DNA of 22,026 bases from an uncultured Muribaculaceae bacterium (GCA_910579305.1 CAJTTA010000036.1:1-22026); one strand, 5' to 3'; shown: positions 8,024-16,441, counted from the first letter of the stretch. The notes: generated by a model from the letters alone, not told the origin. Translations and numbers: made by a program.

Positions 8024-9247
8024 TCACCGTGCCTCAGGAAGCTCTATGCGGAATGTGGTGCCCTGTCCCGGCTCCGAACGCAGCACATATATGCGGCCGC
8101 CATGATACTCCTCCACTATACGCTTCACAAGAGTCAGCCCCAGACCCCAACCCCGCTTCTTCGTAGTGAAACCTGGATTAAACACATTCTTGAAATTCTT
8201 GCGCGCTATGCCCTTGCCCGTATCAGTGATATCAATAAAAAGATGACCCTTCTCCCTGCCTGTGGCAATCGTGAGAGTTCCGGCACCCTCCATGGCATCC
8301 ACCGCATTCTTCGTGAGATTCTCCATAACCCACTCCATGAGAGAGCGGGAGAGCATCACGCCGTGATCCTCAGGTGAAAGCTCCATGTCTATAGCCACGC
8401 GGCCTGAGATGCGCGAGCGCATGTAATCGAGGCTGCGCTCCACTGTGTCGTTGAGATACTCCAGCTCTAGCTCCGGAATGGAGCCTATCTTGCTGAAGCG
8501 ATCGGCAATCACCGAGAGGCGGTGCACATCCTTGTCAATCTCTCCCACCACATCCTGCGGCACACCATACTCCGTGAGCAGCTGAGTCCATGCCATGAGA
8601 GAGCTTATGGGAGTGCCGAGCTGGTGGGCCGTCTCCTTAGAAAGGCCCACCCACACGCGGTTCTGCTCGGCGCGCTTCGTGTAGATGATCGTCATCAGCA
8701 CAATGATGGCCAGAAAGATCATCACGCCGAGCTGAATGTAAGGATACCATGCCAGGCGGCGCAAAAGGTCGGAGTCCTCATAGTATATGTAATGATAGGT
8801 CTCCTCATATACACGTATGCGCATGAAGTGCGGATTGTCGGCCGTAACCTCCGACAGAGGCCCCTCGCCGGCAGCCTTACGCATGCGCCCCTCCAGATAC
8901 TCGCGGTCACTCTCGCTCAGCTCCGAGGCATTGAGCCTTCCGCGTCCGGCCTCCGGGAGATTGAAGTTGCGGAATTCAAGCACGTTGCCCTCATCATCCA
9001 CCATCATCACCGGGATAGTGTTATTCTGCTCTATTATGGAAAAAAGAAACTCTATGTCGGTGCCCGCCTCCTGCTGCACAAGCCTCTGCGTGGCATCGGC
9101 CCATATCTCCATTCTCTCCCTTTCCTGCGCCGCGAGGCTCTTCACCAGCGAGTTGCTGATGAGCAGGAAGATTATTATCGCGCCGGCCGAGATGAGCAGG
9201 AATACAAGCTTGCCCAGGCGCTGCCTGTCGTAGAAAGAATATCTCAT
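8024..9247 (-). CDS. Sensor histidine kinase
   Basis: This 407-aa sensor kinase has two membrane helices (about 14-32 and 169-190) around a periplasmic sensing region. The phosphoacceptor motif is K-E-T-A-H-Q-L-G-T-P with His208. The ATPase domain has an N-box E-N-L-T-K-N-A-V-D-A-M (309-319), G1 D-T-G-K-G-I (342-347) and G2 G-W-G-L-G-L (366-371), all intact. I place the start at 9247, not 9265, because the ATG there overlaps the upstream stop codon as ATGA, the usual sign of translational coupling, and the extra six residues add nothing recognisable. No response regulator is encoded in the window, so it is an orphan kinase here. The signal is unknown; coupling to a glutaminyl cyclase hints at envelope or secretion status. 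Confidence 0.9.
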   Translation of the reverse strand: MRYSFYDRQRLGKLVFLLISAGAIIIFLLISNSLVKSLAAQERERMEIWADATQRLVQQEAGTDIEFLFSIIEQNNTIPVMMVDDEGNVLEFRNFNLPEAGRGRLNASELSESDREYLEGRMRKAAGEGPLSEVTADNPHFMRIRVYEETYHYIYYEDSDLLRRLAWYPYIQLGVMIFLAIIVLMTIIYTKRAEQNRVWVGLSKETAHQLGTPISSLMAWTQLLTEYGVPQDVVGEIDKDVHRLSVIADRFSKIGSIPELELEYLNDTVERSLDYMRSRISGRVAIDMELSPEDHGVMLSRSLMEWVMENLTKNAVDAMEGAGTLTIATGREKGHLFIDITDTGKGIARKNFKNVFNPGFTTKKRGWGLGLTLVKRIVEEYHGGRIYVLRSEPGQGTTFRIELPEAR

Positions 9248-10209
9248 TGCAACTCCGAAAGCCAATGCATGAGAGATGAGCCTACAGCGCCCAGAGTCTC
9301 GCGCGAAATGTGTGCCATGTCATCCTTAAGAGTATGCCATGTAGGCAGGAACGACCCTTCCGGCGAGAAAGCTATCACATCGATTGCCGGAATTCCGGCC
9401 TTTATGAATTCCAGATGATCATCGGTTATGGCAGGCCCGGTCTCATTGGAAAAGAGCGAGGCATGCCCGGCATCGCGAGCCGCGGCCCAGAAGGAGTCGA
9501 GCAGCTGCGGAGCATAATTCTGCGAGAAATACTCCCTGGCGAATACAGAGCCTTCGCCCCCCACCATGTCGAGCAGCACGGCCCGGGCAGGCACATAGCC
9601 GGGCACAGGGGGATTCTGCACGAAATATCGTGCGCCGAGCGCCCATGATTCCTCCACATCCTCCGAGCCATAGTCCTCGGCATCCACGAAGAGAATATCC
9701 ACCCCCGCCTGCGTTCCGCTCTCACGGAGCTGGCGGGCCACTTCCATCAGGACACCCACGCCGCTGGCACCGTCATTGGCCCCGGGCACAGGCTTGTCGC
9801 GATTGCTCTGTGCGGGATCGTTGTCGGCCCACGGGCGAGTATCCCAGTGAGCGAGTAGCAAGGTGCGTGAAGGAGCCTGCGGATTGAAGCGGGCCATGAT
9901 ATTGCGTGCCGGCAGAGGCGTGCCGTCAAACGCTCTGAGCGTCACCCTCTGCGAGATCACCGTGTCGGCATATTCCTTCATGCGTCCCTCAAGCCAGTCG
10001 CCGCATGCGGCATGCCCTGAAGTGCCGGGCACACGCGGCCCGAACGCCACCTGCCGCTCCACATAGGCATAGGCACTGTCGGCATCAAACGGGGTGGGAG
10101 ACGATGCCACAGACGGTGTGGCTGGAGTGCTCTCGGCTGATGCCGAAGCTCCCCGGCCGCAGCCCATGAGGATACCTGCGGCCAAGATTGTGAGTGCAAT
10201 TGCTTTCAT
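9244..10209 (-). CDS. Glutaminyl-peptide cyclotransferase (M28-fold lipoprotein)
   Basis: This 321-aa lipoprotein has a textbook signal ending I-L-M-G-C (Cys17). It then carries the zinc-dependent M28 fold: H-W-D-T-R-P (121-126), G-A-N-D-G-A-S (Asp146), D-A-E-D-Y (Glu178 likely catalytic, Asp179 zinc), L-L-D-M-V-G (Asp214), T-D-D-H-L-E-F (262-268) and W-H-T-L-K-D-D (His292). The D-D-H-x-x-F and W-H-T-x-x-D-D pattern is that of animal-type glutaminyl cyclases rather than plain aminopeptidases. The enzyme converts N-terminal Gln of exported proteins to pyroglutamate in the periplasm, a known Bacteroidetes modification of secreted proteins. It is the first gene of an operon with the histidine kinase. 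An aminopeptidase role is the alternative. Confidence 0.82.
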   Translation of the reverse strand: MKAIALTILAAGILMGCGRGASASAESTPATPSVASSPTPFDADSAYAYVERQVAFGPRVPGTSGHAACGDWLEGRMKEYADTVISQRVTLRAFDGTPLPARNIMARFNPQAPSRTLLLAHWDTRPWADNDPAQSNRDKPVPGANDGASGVGVLMEVARQLRESGTQAGVDILFVDAEDYGSEDVEESWALGARYFVQNPPVPGYVPARAVLLDMVGGEGSVFAREYFSQNYAPQLLDSFWAAARDAGHASLFSNETGPAITDDHLEFIKAGIPAIDVIAFSPEGSFLPTWHTLKDDMAHISRETLGAVGSSLMHWLSELQ

Positions 10210-10213
10210 ATCA

Positions 10214-10244
10214 CAAAATTAATCATTAACTTTGTAACTTCAAA
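10214..10244 (-). promoter_or_regulatory. Promoter of the glutaminyl cyclase/histidine kinase operon
   Basis: On the minus strand, TTTG (10244-10241), a 19-nt spacer and TAATTTTG (10221-10214) fit the consensus well. The box ends only 4 nt before the ATG at 10209, so transcription should begin at or within a nucleotide or two of the start codon. Confidence 0.65.
10227..10234 (+). promoter_or_regulatory. Possible -7 box for metG
   Basis: TAACTTTG on the plus strand is a perfect -7 match, but no TTG lies 19-21 nt upstream. If used, the metG leader would be about 190 nt and would contain the hairpin at 10316-10391. I found no better metG promoter. Confidence 0.3.
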
Positions 10245-10315
10245 GCGCCACACAAGGGCCGAGACAGGCTATTTAATGCCAATAAGCTAATATACTGACA
10301 GATAAGTTTTTTATT

Positions 10316-10391
10316 ACACACATCCAAGAGTGCGGGCGTCGCAATGCATACGCTCTCGGGCCACTGCAATGACGGATGCCCCCGCATGTGT
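10316..10391 (+). other. Structured element in the metG leader
   Basis: The 5' arm holds ACACA (10316-10320), an 8- to 10-nt bulge, TGCGGG (10331-10336) and CGTC (10337-10340). The 3' arm holds GATG (10375-10378, one G-U pair), a CC bulge, CCCGCA (10381-10386) and TGTGT (10387-10391). Together they make about 15 bp around a 34-nt loop, ending 37 nt before the metG start. It matches no riboswitch or leader class I know. It may regulate metG or be a fortuitous fold. Confidence 0.4.
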
Positions 10392-10428
10392 AGAGATTGT
10401 AAAACATACTTTAACTTACACAAGCCAA

Positions 10429-12468
10429 ATGCAGAATAAATTCAAGCGTACCCTCATCACCACAGCTCTTCCATATGCCAACGGTCCCGTGCACATAGGC
10501 CACCTGGCCGGCGTGTACGTACCCGCCGACATCTATGCCCGCTACAAGCGCCTCCGTGGCGAGGAGGTGCTTCTCATAGGCGGAAGCGATGAGCATGGTG
10601 TGCCCATCACCATCAAGGCCAAGAAAGAGGGCGTGACGCCTCAGGATATAGTCGACCGCTACCATGCCATAATCAAGCAGAGCTTTGAAGAACTCGGCAT
10701 AAGTTTCGACATTTATTCACGCACCTCCTCGGAGATGCACTCCAAGACGGCTTCCGACTTCTTCCGCAAGCTCTACGAAAAAGGAGAATTTATAGAGAAG
10801 ACCTCACGTCAGCTGTATGATGAAGAGGCGGGACAGTTCCTTGCCGACCGATACGTGACCGGAACATGCCCCCATTGCGGTGCCGACGGAGCCTATGGCG
10901 ACCAGTGTGAGAAATGCGGCACCTCTCTCAATGCCACTGACCTCATCAATCCCCGCTCGGCCATAACAGGAAATGTTCCCGTGCTGCGCGACACGAAGCA
11001 CTGGTATCTGCCGCTCGACAAGTGGGAACCGGCTCTGCGCCAGTGGATTCTTGAAGAGCACAAGGAGTGGAAGCCCAACGTCTACGGCCAGTGCAAATCG
11101 TGGCTCGACATGGGCCTGCAGCCGCGTGCCGTGAGCCGCGACCTCGACTGGGGCATACCCGTGCCCGTGGAGGGTGCCGAAGGCAAGGTGCTCTACGTAT
11201 GGTTCGACGCGCCAATAGGCTACATCTCCAACACCCGCGAGCTCCTGCCCGACTCCTGGGAGAAATGGTGGAAGGATCCCGAGACCCGCATGATCCACTT
11301 CATAGGCAAGGACAACATCGTGTTCCACTGCATCGTGTTTCCTGCCATGCTCAAGGCCGAAGGCTCCTACAATCTGCCCGACAACGTGCCTGCCAATGAG
11401 TTCCTCAATCTCGAGGACGACAAGATTTCCACCTCCCGCAACTGGGCCGTGTGGCTTCACGAATATCTCCGCGAGCTTCCCGGCAAGCAGGACGTGCTCC
11501 GATACGTGCTCACTGCCAACGCCCCCGAGACAAAAGACAACAACTTTACCTGGCGCGACTTCCAGGCCCGCAACAACTCGGAGCTTGTGGCCATACTCGG
11601 CAACTTCGTGAACCGCGCCATGGTGCTGTGCCACAAATACTTCGGCGGGCAAGTGCCCGAATGCGGCGAATATGCGCCCATCGACCGCGAGGCAATGGCC
11701 GAAGTGGACAAGGCTGTGGAGCGCCTGGCCGACAACCTTGAGCACTTCCACTTCCGCGAAGCCCTGAAGGATGCCATGGACATAGCCCGCACAGGCAATA
11801 AGTATCTGGCCGACACCGAGCCCTGGAAACTCATCAAGACCGATGAGGCCCGCGTGAAGACCATCATCAACCTCTCGCTTCAACTATGCGCGAATCTCGC
11901 CATAGCCTTTGAGCCGTTCACTCCTTTCATGGCTGCGTCTCTGCGCCGCCAGCTCGGCCTCGGCTCTCTCGGCTGGGACTCTCTCGGCAACTACTCTCTG
12001 CTCCCCGCCGGCGCGGAAATAGCAAAGCCCGAACTGCTCTTCTCTAAGATAGAGGATGACGTGGTGGAGGCCCAGGTTAAAAAACTTGAAGAGAGCCGCA
12101 AGGCCAATGAGGCTCAGGCCTGGAAGCCCGAGCCCGTTGCTGAGGAGGTGGACTTCCCCACGTTTGAGAAGCTCGACGTGCGCGTGGGCACTGTGCTTGA
12201 ATGCACCAAAGTCCCCAAGGCCGACAAGCTGCTGCAATTCAAAATAGACGACGGCATGGGCGGACGCACCATCGTGAGCGGCATAGCCAAATATTACAAG
12301 CCTGAGGATCTCGTAGGCAAGCAAGTGTGCTTCGTGGCCAACTTCGCTCCCCGCAAGCTCAAGGGAGTAGTGAGTCAGGGCATGATTCTGAGCGCCGTGA
12401 ATTCCGACGGATCCCTGCGTGTGATAACCCCCGAAACTCCCGTAGCCCCCGGATCAAAAGTGGGCTGA
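10429..12468 (+). CDS. metG: Methionyl-tRNA synthetase
   Basis: The 679-aa enzyme charges tRNA-Met, including initiator tRNA, with methionine in the cytoplasm. HIGH is at residues 22-25, and the second signature is K-I-S-T-S (332-336), a usual variant of KMSKS. A zinc knuckle has Cys147, Cys150, Cys160 and Cys163. The anticodon-binding domain follows, and a C-terminal EMAP/Trbp111 tRNA-binding domain begins near 576 (F-E-K-L-D-V-R-V-G). I chose 10429 because M-Q-N-K-F-K-R-T matches the usual Bacteroidetes N terminus; the frame stays open upstream from a GTG at 10330, but that extension looks like leader. The gene stands alone between a structured leader and a good terminator. Confidence 0.97.
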   Translation: MQNKFKRTLITTALPYANGPVHIGHLAGVYVPADIYARYKRLRGEEVLLIGGSDEHGVPITIKAKKEGVTPQDIVDRYHAIIKQSFEELGISFDIYSRTSSEMHSKTASDFFRKLYEKGEFIEKTSRQLYDEEAGQFLADRYVTGTCPHCGADGAYGDQCEKCGTSLNATDLINPRSAITGNVPVLRDTKHWYLPLDKWEPALRQWILEEHKEWKPNVYGQCKSWLDMGLQPRAVSRDLDWGIPVPVEGAEGKVLYVWFDAPIGYISNTRELLPDSWEKWWKDPETRMIHFIGKDNIVFHCIVFPAMLKAEGSYNLPDNVPANEFLNLEDDKISTSRNWAVWLHEYLRELPGKQDVLRYVLTANAPETKDNNFTWRDFQARNNSELVAILGNFVNRAMVLCHKYFGGQVPECGEYAPIDREAMAEVDKAVERLADNLEHFHFREALKDAMDIARTGNKYLADTEPWKLIKTDEARVKTIINLSLQLCANLAIAFEPFTPFMAASLRRQLGLGSLGWDSLGNYSLLPAGAEIAKPELLFSKIEDDVVEAQVKKLEESRKANEAQAWKPEPVAEEVDFPTFEKLDVRVGTVLECTKVPKADKLLQFKIDDGMGGRTIVSGIAKYYKPEDLVGKQVCFVANFAPRKLKGVVSQGMILSAVNSDGSLRVITPETPVAPGSKVG

Positions 12469-12478
12469 CACATTATAA

Positions 12479-12528
12479 GCCGGAGCCTCACGCCTCATCG
12501 CGGCCCAAAGGCTCCGGCAGATTTTTTT
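12479..12528 (+). terminator. Terminator of metG
   Basis: GCCGGAGCC (12479-12487) pairs with GGCTCCGGC (12510-12518), giving 9 bp with a 22-nt loop, followed by seven T residues at 12522-12528. Only 23 nt separate it from the purB start, with no clear purB promoter in between. Confidence 0.88.
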
Positions 12529-12551
12529 GTATATAATCAATCATTCAGCAT

Positions 12552-13895
12552 ATGCAACTTTCTTCCCTCACGGCCATCTCCCCCGTAGACGGCCGCTACC
12601 GCTCAAAGTGCGAGCGACTCGATGAGTATTTCTCCGAATATGCCCTCATACGCTATCGCGTGAAAGTGGAAGTGGAATACTTCATAGCCCTGTGCCGCCT
12701 GCCTCTGCCGCAGCTCGAGGCTGTAGAGTGCGCCGCCTGCGACAGCCTGCGTGACATATACCGCGACTTCACCCTTGAGGATGCCATGCGCATCAAGGAA
12801 ATAGAGAGCGTCACCAATCATGATGTGAAAGCCGTGGAATATTTTCTCAAAGAGAAATTCGACGCCATGGGCCTGGAGGCATTCAAGGAATTCATACACT
12901 TCGGCCTCACAAGCCAGGACATCAACAATACTTCGGTGCCGATGAGTGTCAAGGATGCCCTGCATGAAGTGTATATCCCTGCCATAGAGCAGCTGATAGA
13001 CACCCTTGAGGCCTATGCCGAAGAATGGAAGGATGTGCCCATGCTCGCGCGCACCCATGGCCAGCCGGCCACTCCCACACGCCTCGGCAAGGAAGTGAAC
13101 GTATATGCCTATCGCCTGCGCAAGCAGCTGGAACTGCTGCGCGCCGTGCCCGTCACAGGCAAGTTCGGCGGAGCCACAGGCAATCTCAACGCTCACCGCG
13201 CCGCTTATCCCGAAATAGACTGGGTGGCATTTGCAGCTTCTTTCCTGCATGACAGCCTCGGCATAGAGCGCGAGATGCTCACCACCCAGATTTCCAACTA
13301 TGACAATCTCGCCGCCCTCTTCGACGCTCTTCGACGCATCAACACAATAGTGATCGACCTCGATCGCGACTTCTGGCAGTATATCTCCATGGAGTATTTC
13401 AAGCAGAAGATCAAGGCCGGAGAGGTGGGCAGCTCGGCCATGCCACACAAGGTCAACCCCATTGACTATGAAAACTCTGAGGGCAATCTCGGCATCGCCA
13501 ATGCCATATACGCCCATCTCAGCGCCAAGCTCCCCGTGAGCCGCCTGCAGCGTGACCTCACCGACTCCACTGTGCTCCGCAACATAGGCGTGCCCATGGC
13601 CCACTCCGTGATAGCCTTTGCAAGCACGCTCAAAGGCCTGGGCAAGCTCCTGATCAACCCTGAGGCTATCGAGGCCGACCTGGGCCACCGCTGGAATGTG
13701 CTCGCCGAAGCAATCCAGACCATACTACGCCGCGAGGGATATCCGCATCCCTACGAGACTCTCAAGGAACTTACCCGCACCAACAGCGAAGTGACCGAAC
13801 AGAGCCTGCACGAATTCATCGCCACTCTCAATGTGCGCCCCGAGGTGAAGGCCCGTCTCATGAGCCTCACGCCCCTCAACTACACTGGTTTCTAA
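12552..13895 (+). CDS. purB: Adenylosuccinate lyase
   Basis: The 447-aa cytoplasmic enzyme acts twice in purine synthesis: it splits SAICAR to AICAR and adenylosuccinate to AMP, releasing fumarate each time. The N-terminal S-P-V-D-G-R-Y, T-S-Q-D-I-N-N-T (about 120-127), T-H-G-Q-P-A-T-P-T (about 168-176) and the fumarase/lyase signature S-S-A-M-P-H-K-V-N-P (about 293-302) are all present. Length fits the E. coli-type family (456 aa). queA starts 9 nt after its stop, so the two are probably co-transcribed. No consensus promoter is visible in the 23 nt after the metG terminator, so transcription may rely on readthrough or an atypical promoter. Confidence 0.97.
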   Translation: MQLSSLTAISPVDGRYRSKCERLDEYFSEYALIRYRVKVEVEYFIALCRLPLPQLEAVECAACDSLRDIYRDFTLEDAMRIKEIESVTNHDVKAVEYFLKEKFDAMGLEAFKEFIHFGLTSQDINNTSVPMSVKDALHEVYIPAIEQLIDTLEAYAEEWKDVPMLARTHGQPATPTRLGKEVNVYAYRLRKQLELLRAVPVTGKFGGATGNLNAHRAAYPEIDWVAFAASFLHDSLGIEREMLTTQISNYDNLAALFDALRRINTIVIDLDRDFWQYISMEYFKQKIKAGEVGSSAMPHKVNPIDYENSEGNLGIANAIYAHLSAKLPVSRLQRDLTDSTVLRNIGVPMAHSVIAFASTLKGLGKLLINPEAIEADLGHRWNVLAEAIQTILRREGYPHPYETLKELTRTNSEVTEQSLHEFIATLNVRPEVKARLMSLTPLNYTGF

Positions 13896-13904
13896 TCTCT
13901 TATA

Positions 13905-15149
13905 ATGGACGTAACCCGCATTCGCATAGCCGACTACGACTACCCTCTGCCCCAGGAGCGCATCGCCTCTCACCCATGTGAACCGCGCGACGCATGCAAG
14001 CTCCTGAGAGTGGGTGAGGATGGCTGTGCCTCCCACCATGCGTTCTCCGAGCTCCCCTCCTTGCTGGGAGACGGCACCCTGCTCGTGTGCAACAATACCC
14101 GTGTGATCAACGCCCGCATCGCCATGCGCAAGGCCACGGGAGCCGCCATCGAGATCTTCTGTCTCGAGCCGCGATTTCCGGCCGACTATGACCGGGCCTT
14201 CGCTGCCACCGGCTCCTGCAGGTGGAACTGCCTCGTGGGCAATCTCAAGAAGTGGAAAGGGGAGCCGCTGGTGAAGCATCTATCGCTGCCCGATGGCTCC
14301 GAGGTCACTCTTGAGGCCGGATACATCACTCAGTTGCCGGGCGCCGGCCATGAAGTGGAATTCTCCTGGACTCCCGCCGAGGCCACATTCGCCACAATAA
14401 TAGAAGCAGCCGGATACATCCCCATTCCTCCCTATCTCAACCGGGCTTCCGAGCAGGCTGACGCAAGTGATTATCAGACCGTCTACTCTCGCATCAAAGG
14501 CTCTGTGGCCGCCCCTACCGCCGGCCTGCATTTCACTCCGGCCCTGCTGGAGGCTCTGCAACGGGAAGGGATAGAGCGCCGCGAGCTCACGCTCCATGTA
14601 GGCGCTGGCACTTTCCAGCCCGTGAAAAGCGATGAGATAGGCCAACACCCCATGCATACGGAGGTGTTCTCTATAGACCGTGCTCTTCTCAGCGAATTGC
14701 TTGAGGCCCTGGAAAGCGGCAGGACTGTGGCCGCTGTGGGCACCACCACCGTGCGCACTCTGGAAAGCCTCCCGTTCATAGGCAGGAGACTGAGCCGCGG
14801 CTTGCCGCTACATGTAGACCAATGGGAAGCCTACGACGGCGATTCATTCTCTACCGCCGAGGCACTGCAGGCCATAATAAGACACATGGATGACACTGGC
14901 ACCGATCGCCTCACTGCCTCCACTGCCATCATGATAGCTCCGGGCTTCCGCTGGCGCGTGGTGAGACGCATTGTCACCAATTTCCATCAGCCGCAGAGCA
15001 CCCTGCTGCTGCTTGTGGCCTCTTTCCTGCAGCGGCATGAAGACTCTCCGCAACCGGGCATGCCCCCGCTGTGGCGCCGCCTCTATGACGAGGCCCTGGC
15101 CTGCGGTTATCGCTTTCTCTCTTACGGAGACGCCATGCTTCTCACCTGA
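13905..15149 (+). CDS. queA: S-adenosylmethionine:tRNA ribosyltransferase-isomerase
   Basis: The 414-aa enzyme moves the ribosyl part of SAM onto 7-aminomethyl-7-deazaguanine in tRNA, giving epoxyqueuosine at wobble position 34. Y-D-Y-P-L-P-Q-E-R-I-A at the start, V-C-N-N-T-R-V-I-N-A-R (residues 64-74), P-T-A-G-L-H-F-T (about 204-211), H-V-G-A-G-T-F-Q-P-V and T-N-F-H-Q-P-Q-S-T-L-L-L are family hallmarks. It is about 55 residues longer than E. coli QueA, as in other Bacteroidetes homologs. Its last 8 bp overlap the 3' end of the opposing methyltransferase gene. No other queuosine genes are in the window. Confidence 0.96.
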   Translation: MDVTRIRIADYDYPLPQERIASHPCEPRDACKLLRVGEDGCASHHAFSELPSLLGDGTLLVCNNTRVINARIAMRKATGAAIEIFCLEPRFPADYDRAFAATGSCRWNCLVGNLKKWKGEPLVKHLSLPDGSEVTLEAGYITQLPGAGHEVEFSWTPAEATFATIIEAAGYIPIPPYLNRASEQADASDYQTVYSRIKGSVAAPTAGLHFTPALLEALQREGIERRELTLHVGAGTFQPVKSDEIGQHPMHTEVFSIDRALLSELLEALESGRTVAAVGTTTVRTLESLPFIGRRLSRGLPLHVDQWEAYDGDSFSTAEALQAIIRHMDDTGTDRLTASTAIMIAPGFRWRVVRRIVTNFHQPQSTLLLLVASFLQRHEDSPQPGMPPLWRRLYDEALACGYRFLSYGDAMLLT

Positions 15150-16341
15150 CAGCCACGCTGCCCACGACGAGACAGGGGGTGGAACCTGCCCGAAGGCCAT
15201 AGATGAATCTCTCGGCCGAAGGAGCAGGTCTCACTCCCAGCTTTTTTTCAAGCTGAGGAGCCGGGAGCGGATAATTACGTGTCACCACGTTGATCCTCTC
15301 CCCCTTGAGCGACTTGAGCGCTGCCCGCTGCGGTGTGGCTTCTATAATCAGAACCCGCCCGGGAAAATCCTCGTGCAGCCTGTCGCCCAGATAAAGATGG
15401 GTGCTTGACCCAAGTTTACGCAGACCTGCGAATCTCTCACTCAAGGCGCCCCAGGGAGCAAGCTTCATCACGGAGGCCGACGGCTCGTAGAGATACATGC
15501 CCGGCGCAATATCCTTATGGTAATCCACATACTCCGGCTGCGACACACAGGCTTGGGAATCTACAGCAAACTCCTTTACGTTTCCTTCCCGGTCTATATC
15601 CACGGCCACCATCATGCAGTCGCCACCCTCGGCACGTGCCTCCAGCAGCAGCTCCTTGCACTCTCCGGCCACACTCACCGCCCTCACTACAGTGGTCTCC
15701 GGCACTTCCCTAAGTACCTGGGTGACATCGAGAAGCGGGGAAGCCTTGACCAGCAGCCGGCGGCTCCGGGCAAGCAGCAACGGCCTTATGGCAAGAAGGT
15801 CGGGCACACAGTCGGAAAACCCATAGGCGCGCTTGCCGGCCGAGTCGCGGCGGGCCGGGTCAATGAATATCACGTCAGCAGAGCGCTCGGCGGAGCTTCC
15901 GAGCCATTCCACGCTGTCGCCACACACCACTTTCAGAGATGACGCGCCCATGGTCAGCGCATTGTCGCACAGAGCGGAGGCGCGTCCGGCATCAAGCTCT
16001 ATCGCCGTCACAGAGGCTCCGGCCATCGCCATACTCATGGAGTCGATGCCAAGACCTGCCGTCATGTCTATGACCGAAATCCCGCCACCCGCCAAGGCGG
16101 CATGGTAGCGGGCCACATGCTCATGCGAAGCCTGCTCGGCACACACCATGTCGGCAAACCGGAAACTCTTTTCTTCCAGAAAACGTGCCAGCTTGCTCCG
16201 GCACTTGCGGCGGCACTCCACCTGCACCACAGCCTCTTTAAGAGAGAAAGGCCATTGCCTGCTCCCGTCTCTCAGCAAAAGCGCCGAAGACTGTTCGTGC
16301 AGATGCGCCTGCACATATTCAATACACTCCTTGCTCAACAT
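15142..16341 (-). CDS. PG_1098-type SAM-dependent methyltransferase with THUMP-like domain
   Basis: This 399-aa protein has a helical N-terminal region, then a class I methyltransferase core: V-I-D-M-T-A-G-L-G-I-D-S (SAM-binding loop, about 89-100), A-I-E-L-D near 114, and the acidic loop F-I-D-P-A-R-R-D around 155-162. A ferredoxin-like segment and a C-terminal THUMP-like domain (R-N-Y-P-L, about 354-358) follow. This is the Bacteroidetes protein family typified by P. gingivalis PG_1098. The THUMP-like part suggests RNA methylation, but the substrate is not known. It converges on queA with an 8-bp overlap and no room for a terminator between them. A weak -7 box (TATCTTCG, 16354-16347) sits just before its start codon. 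Confidence 0.8.
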   Translation of the reverse strand: MLSKECIEYVQAHLHEQSSALLLRDGSRQWPFSLKEAVVQVECRRKCRSKLARFLEEKSFRFADMVCAEQASHEHVARYHAALAGGGISVIDMTAGLGIDSMSMAMAGASVTAIELDAGRASALCDNALTMGASSLKVVCGDSVEWLGSSAERSADVIFIDPARRDSAGKRAYGFSDCVPDLLAIRPLLLARSRRLLVKASPLLDVTQVLREVPETTVVRAVSVAGECKELLLEARAEGGDCMMVAVDIDREGNVKEFAVDSQACVSQPEYVDYHKDIAPGMYLYEPSASVMKLAPWGALSERFAGLRKLGSSTHLYLGDRLHEDFPGRVLIIEATPQRAALKSLKGERINVVTRNYPLPAPQLEKKLGVRPAPSAERFIYGLRAGSTPCLVVGSVAVR

Positions 16342-16441
16342 GGGCGCGAAGATAGCGAAAAATATTCGGTTTACGAGAGCATACAGGATTTTTTCAACCT
16401 ATTTCCTTACATGCTCATGCCCTGCAAAAAACGTTAAGGAC

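Noticed and set aside
7900..8377. Small plus-strand frames over the foldase terminator and the kinase 3' end
   Set aside because: They cross a strong terminator stem and are antisense to the kinase ATPase domain.
9248..9265. A start at 9265 for the histidine kinase
   Set aside because: The ATGA overlap at 9244-9247 is a stronger start signal and leaves the standard short N terminus before the first helix.
10330..10428. A 33-residue N-terminal extension of MetG from GTG 10330
   Set aside because: The extension is not like MetG, overlaps the leader hairpin, and the ATG at 10429 gives the usual Bacteroidetes N terminus.
10804..11883. A 359-codon antisense frame inside metG, and similar ones inside purB (12603-13688) and the OmpA/TPR gene (198-1064)
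   Set aside because: All lie fully within strongly supported genes, lack promoters and domains, and show shadow composition.
12533..12538. TATAAT before purB as a sigma-70 -10 box
   Set aside because: Bacteroidetes primary sigma factors read TAnnTTTG, there is no matching upstream element, and AT-rich sequence produces this by chance.
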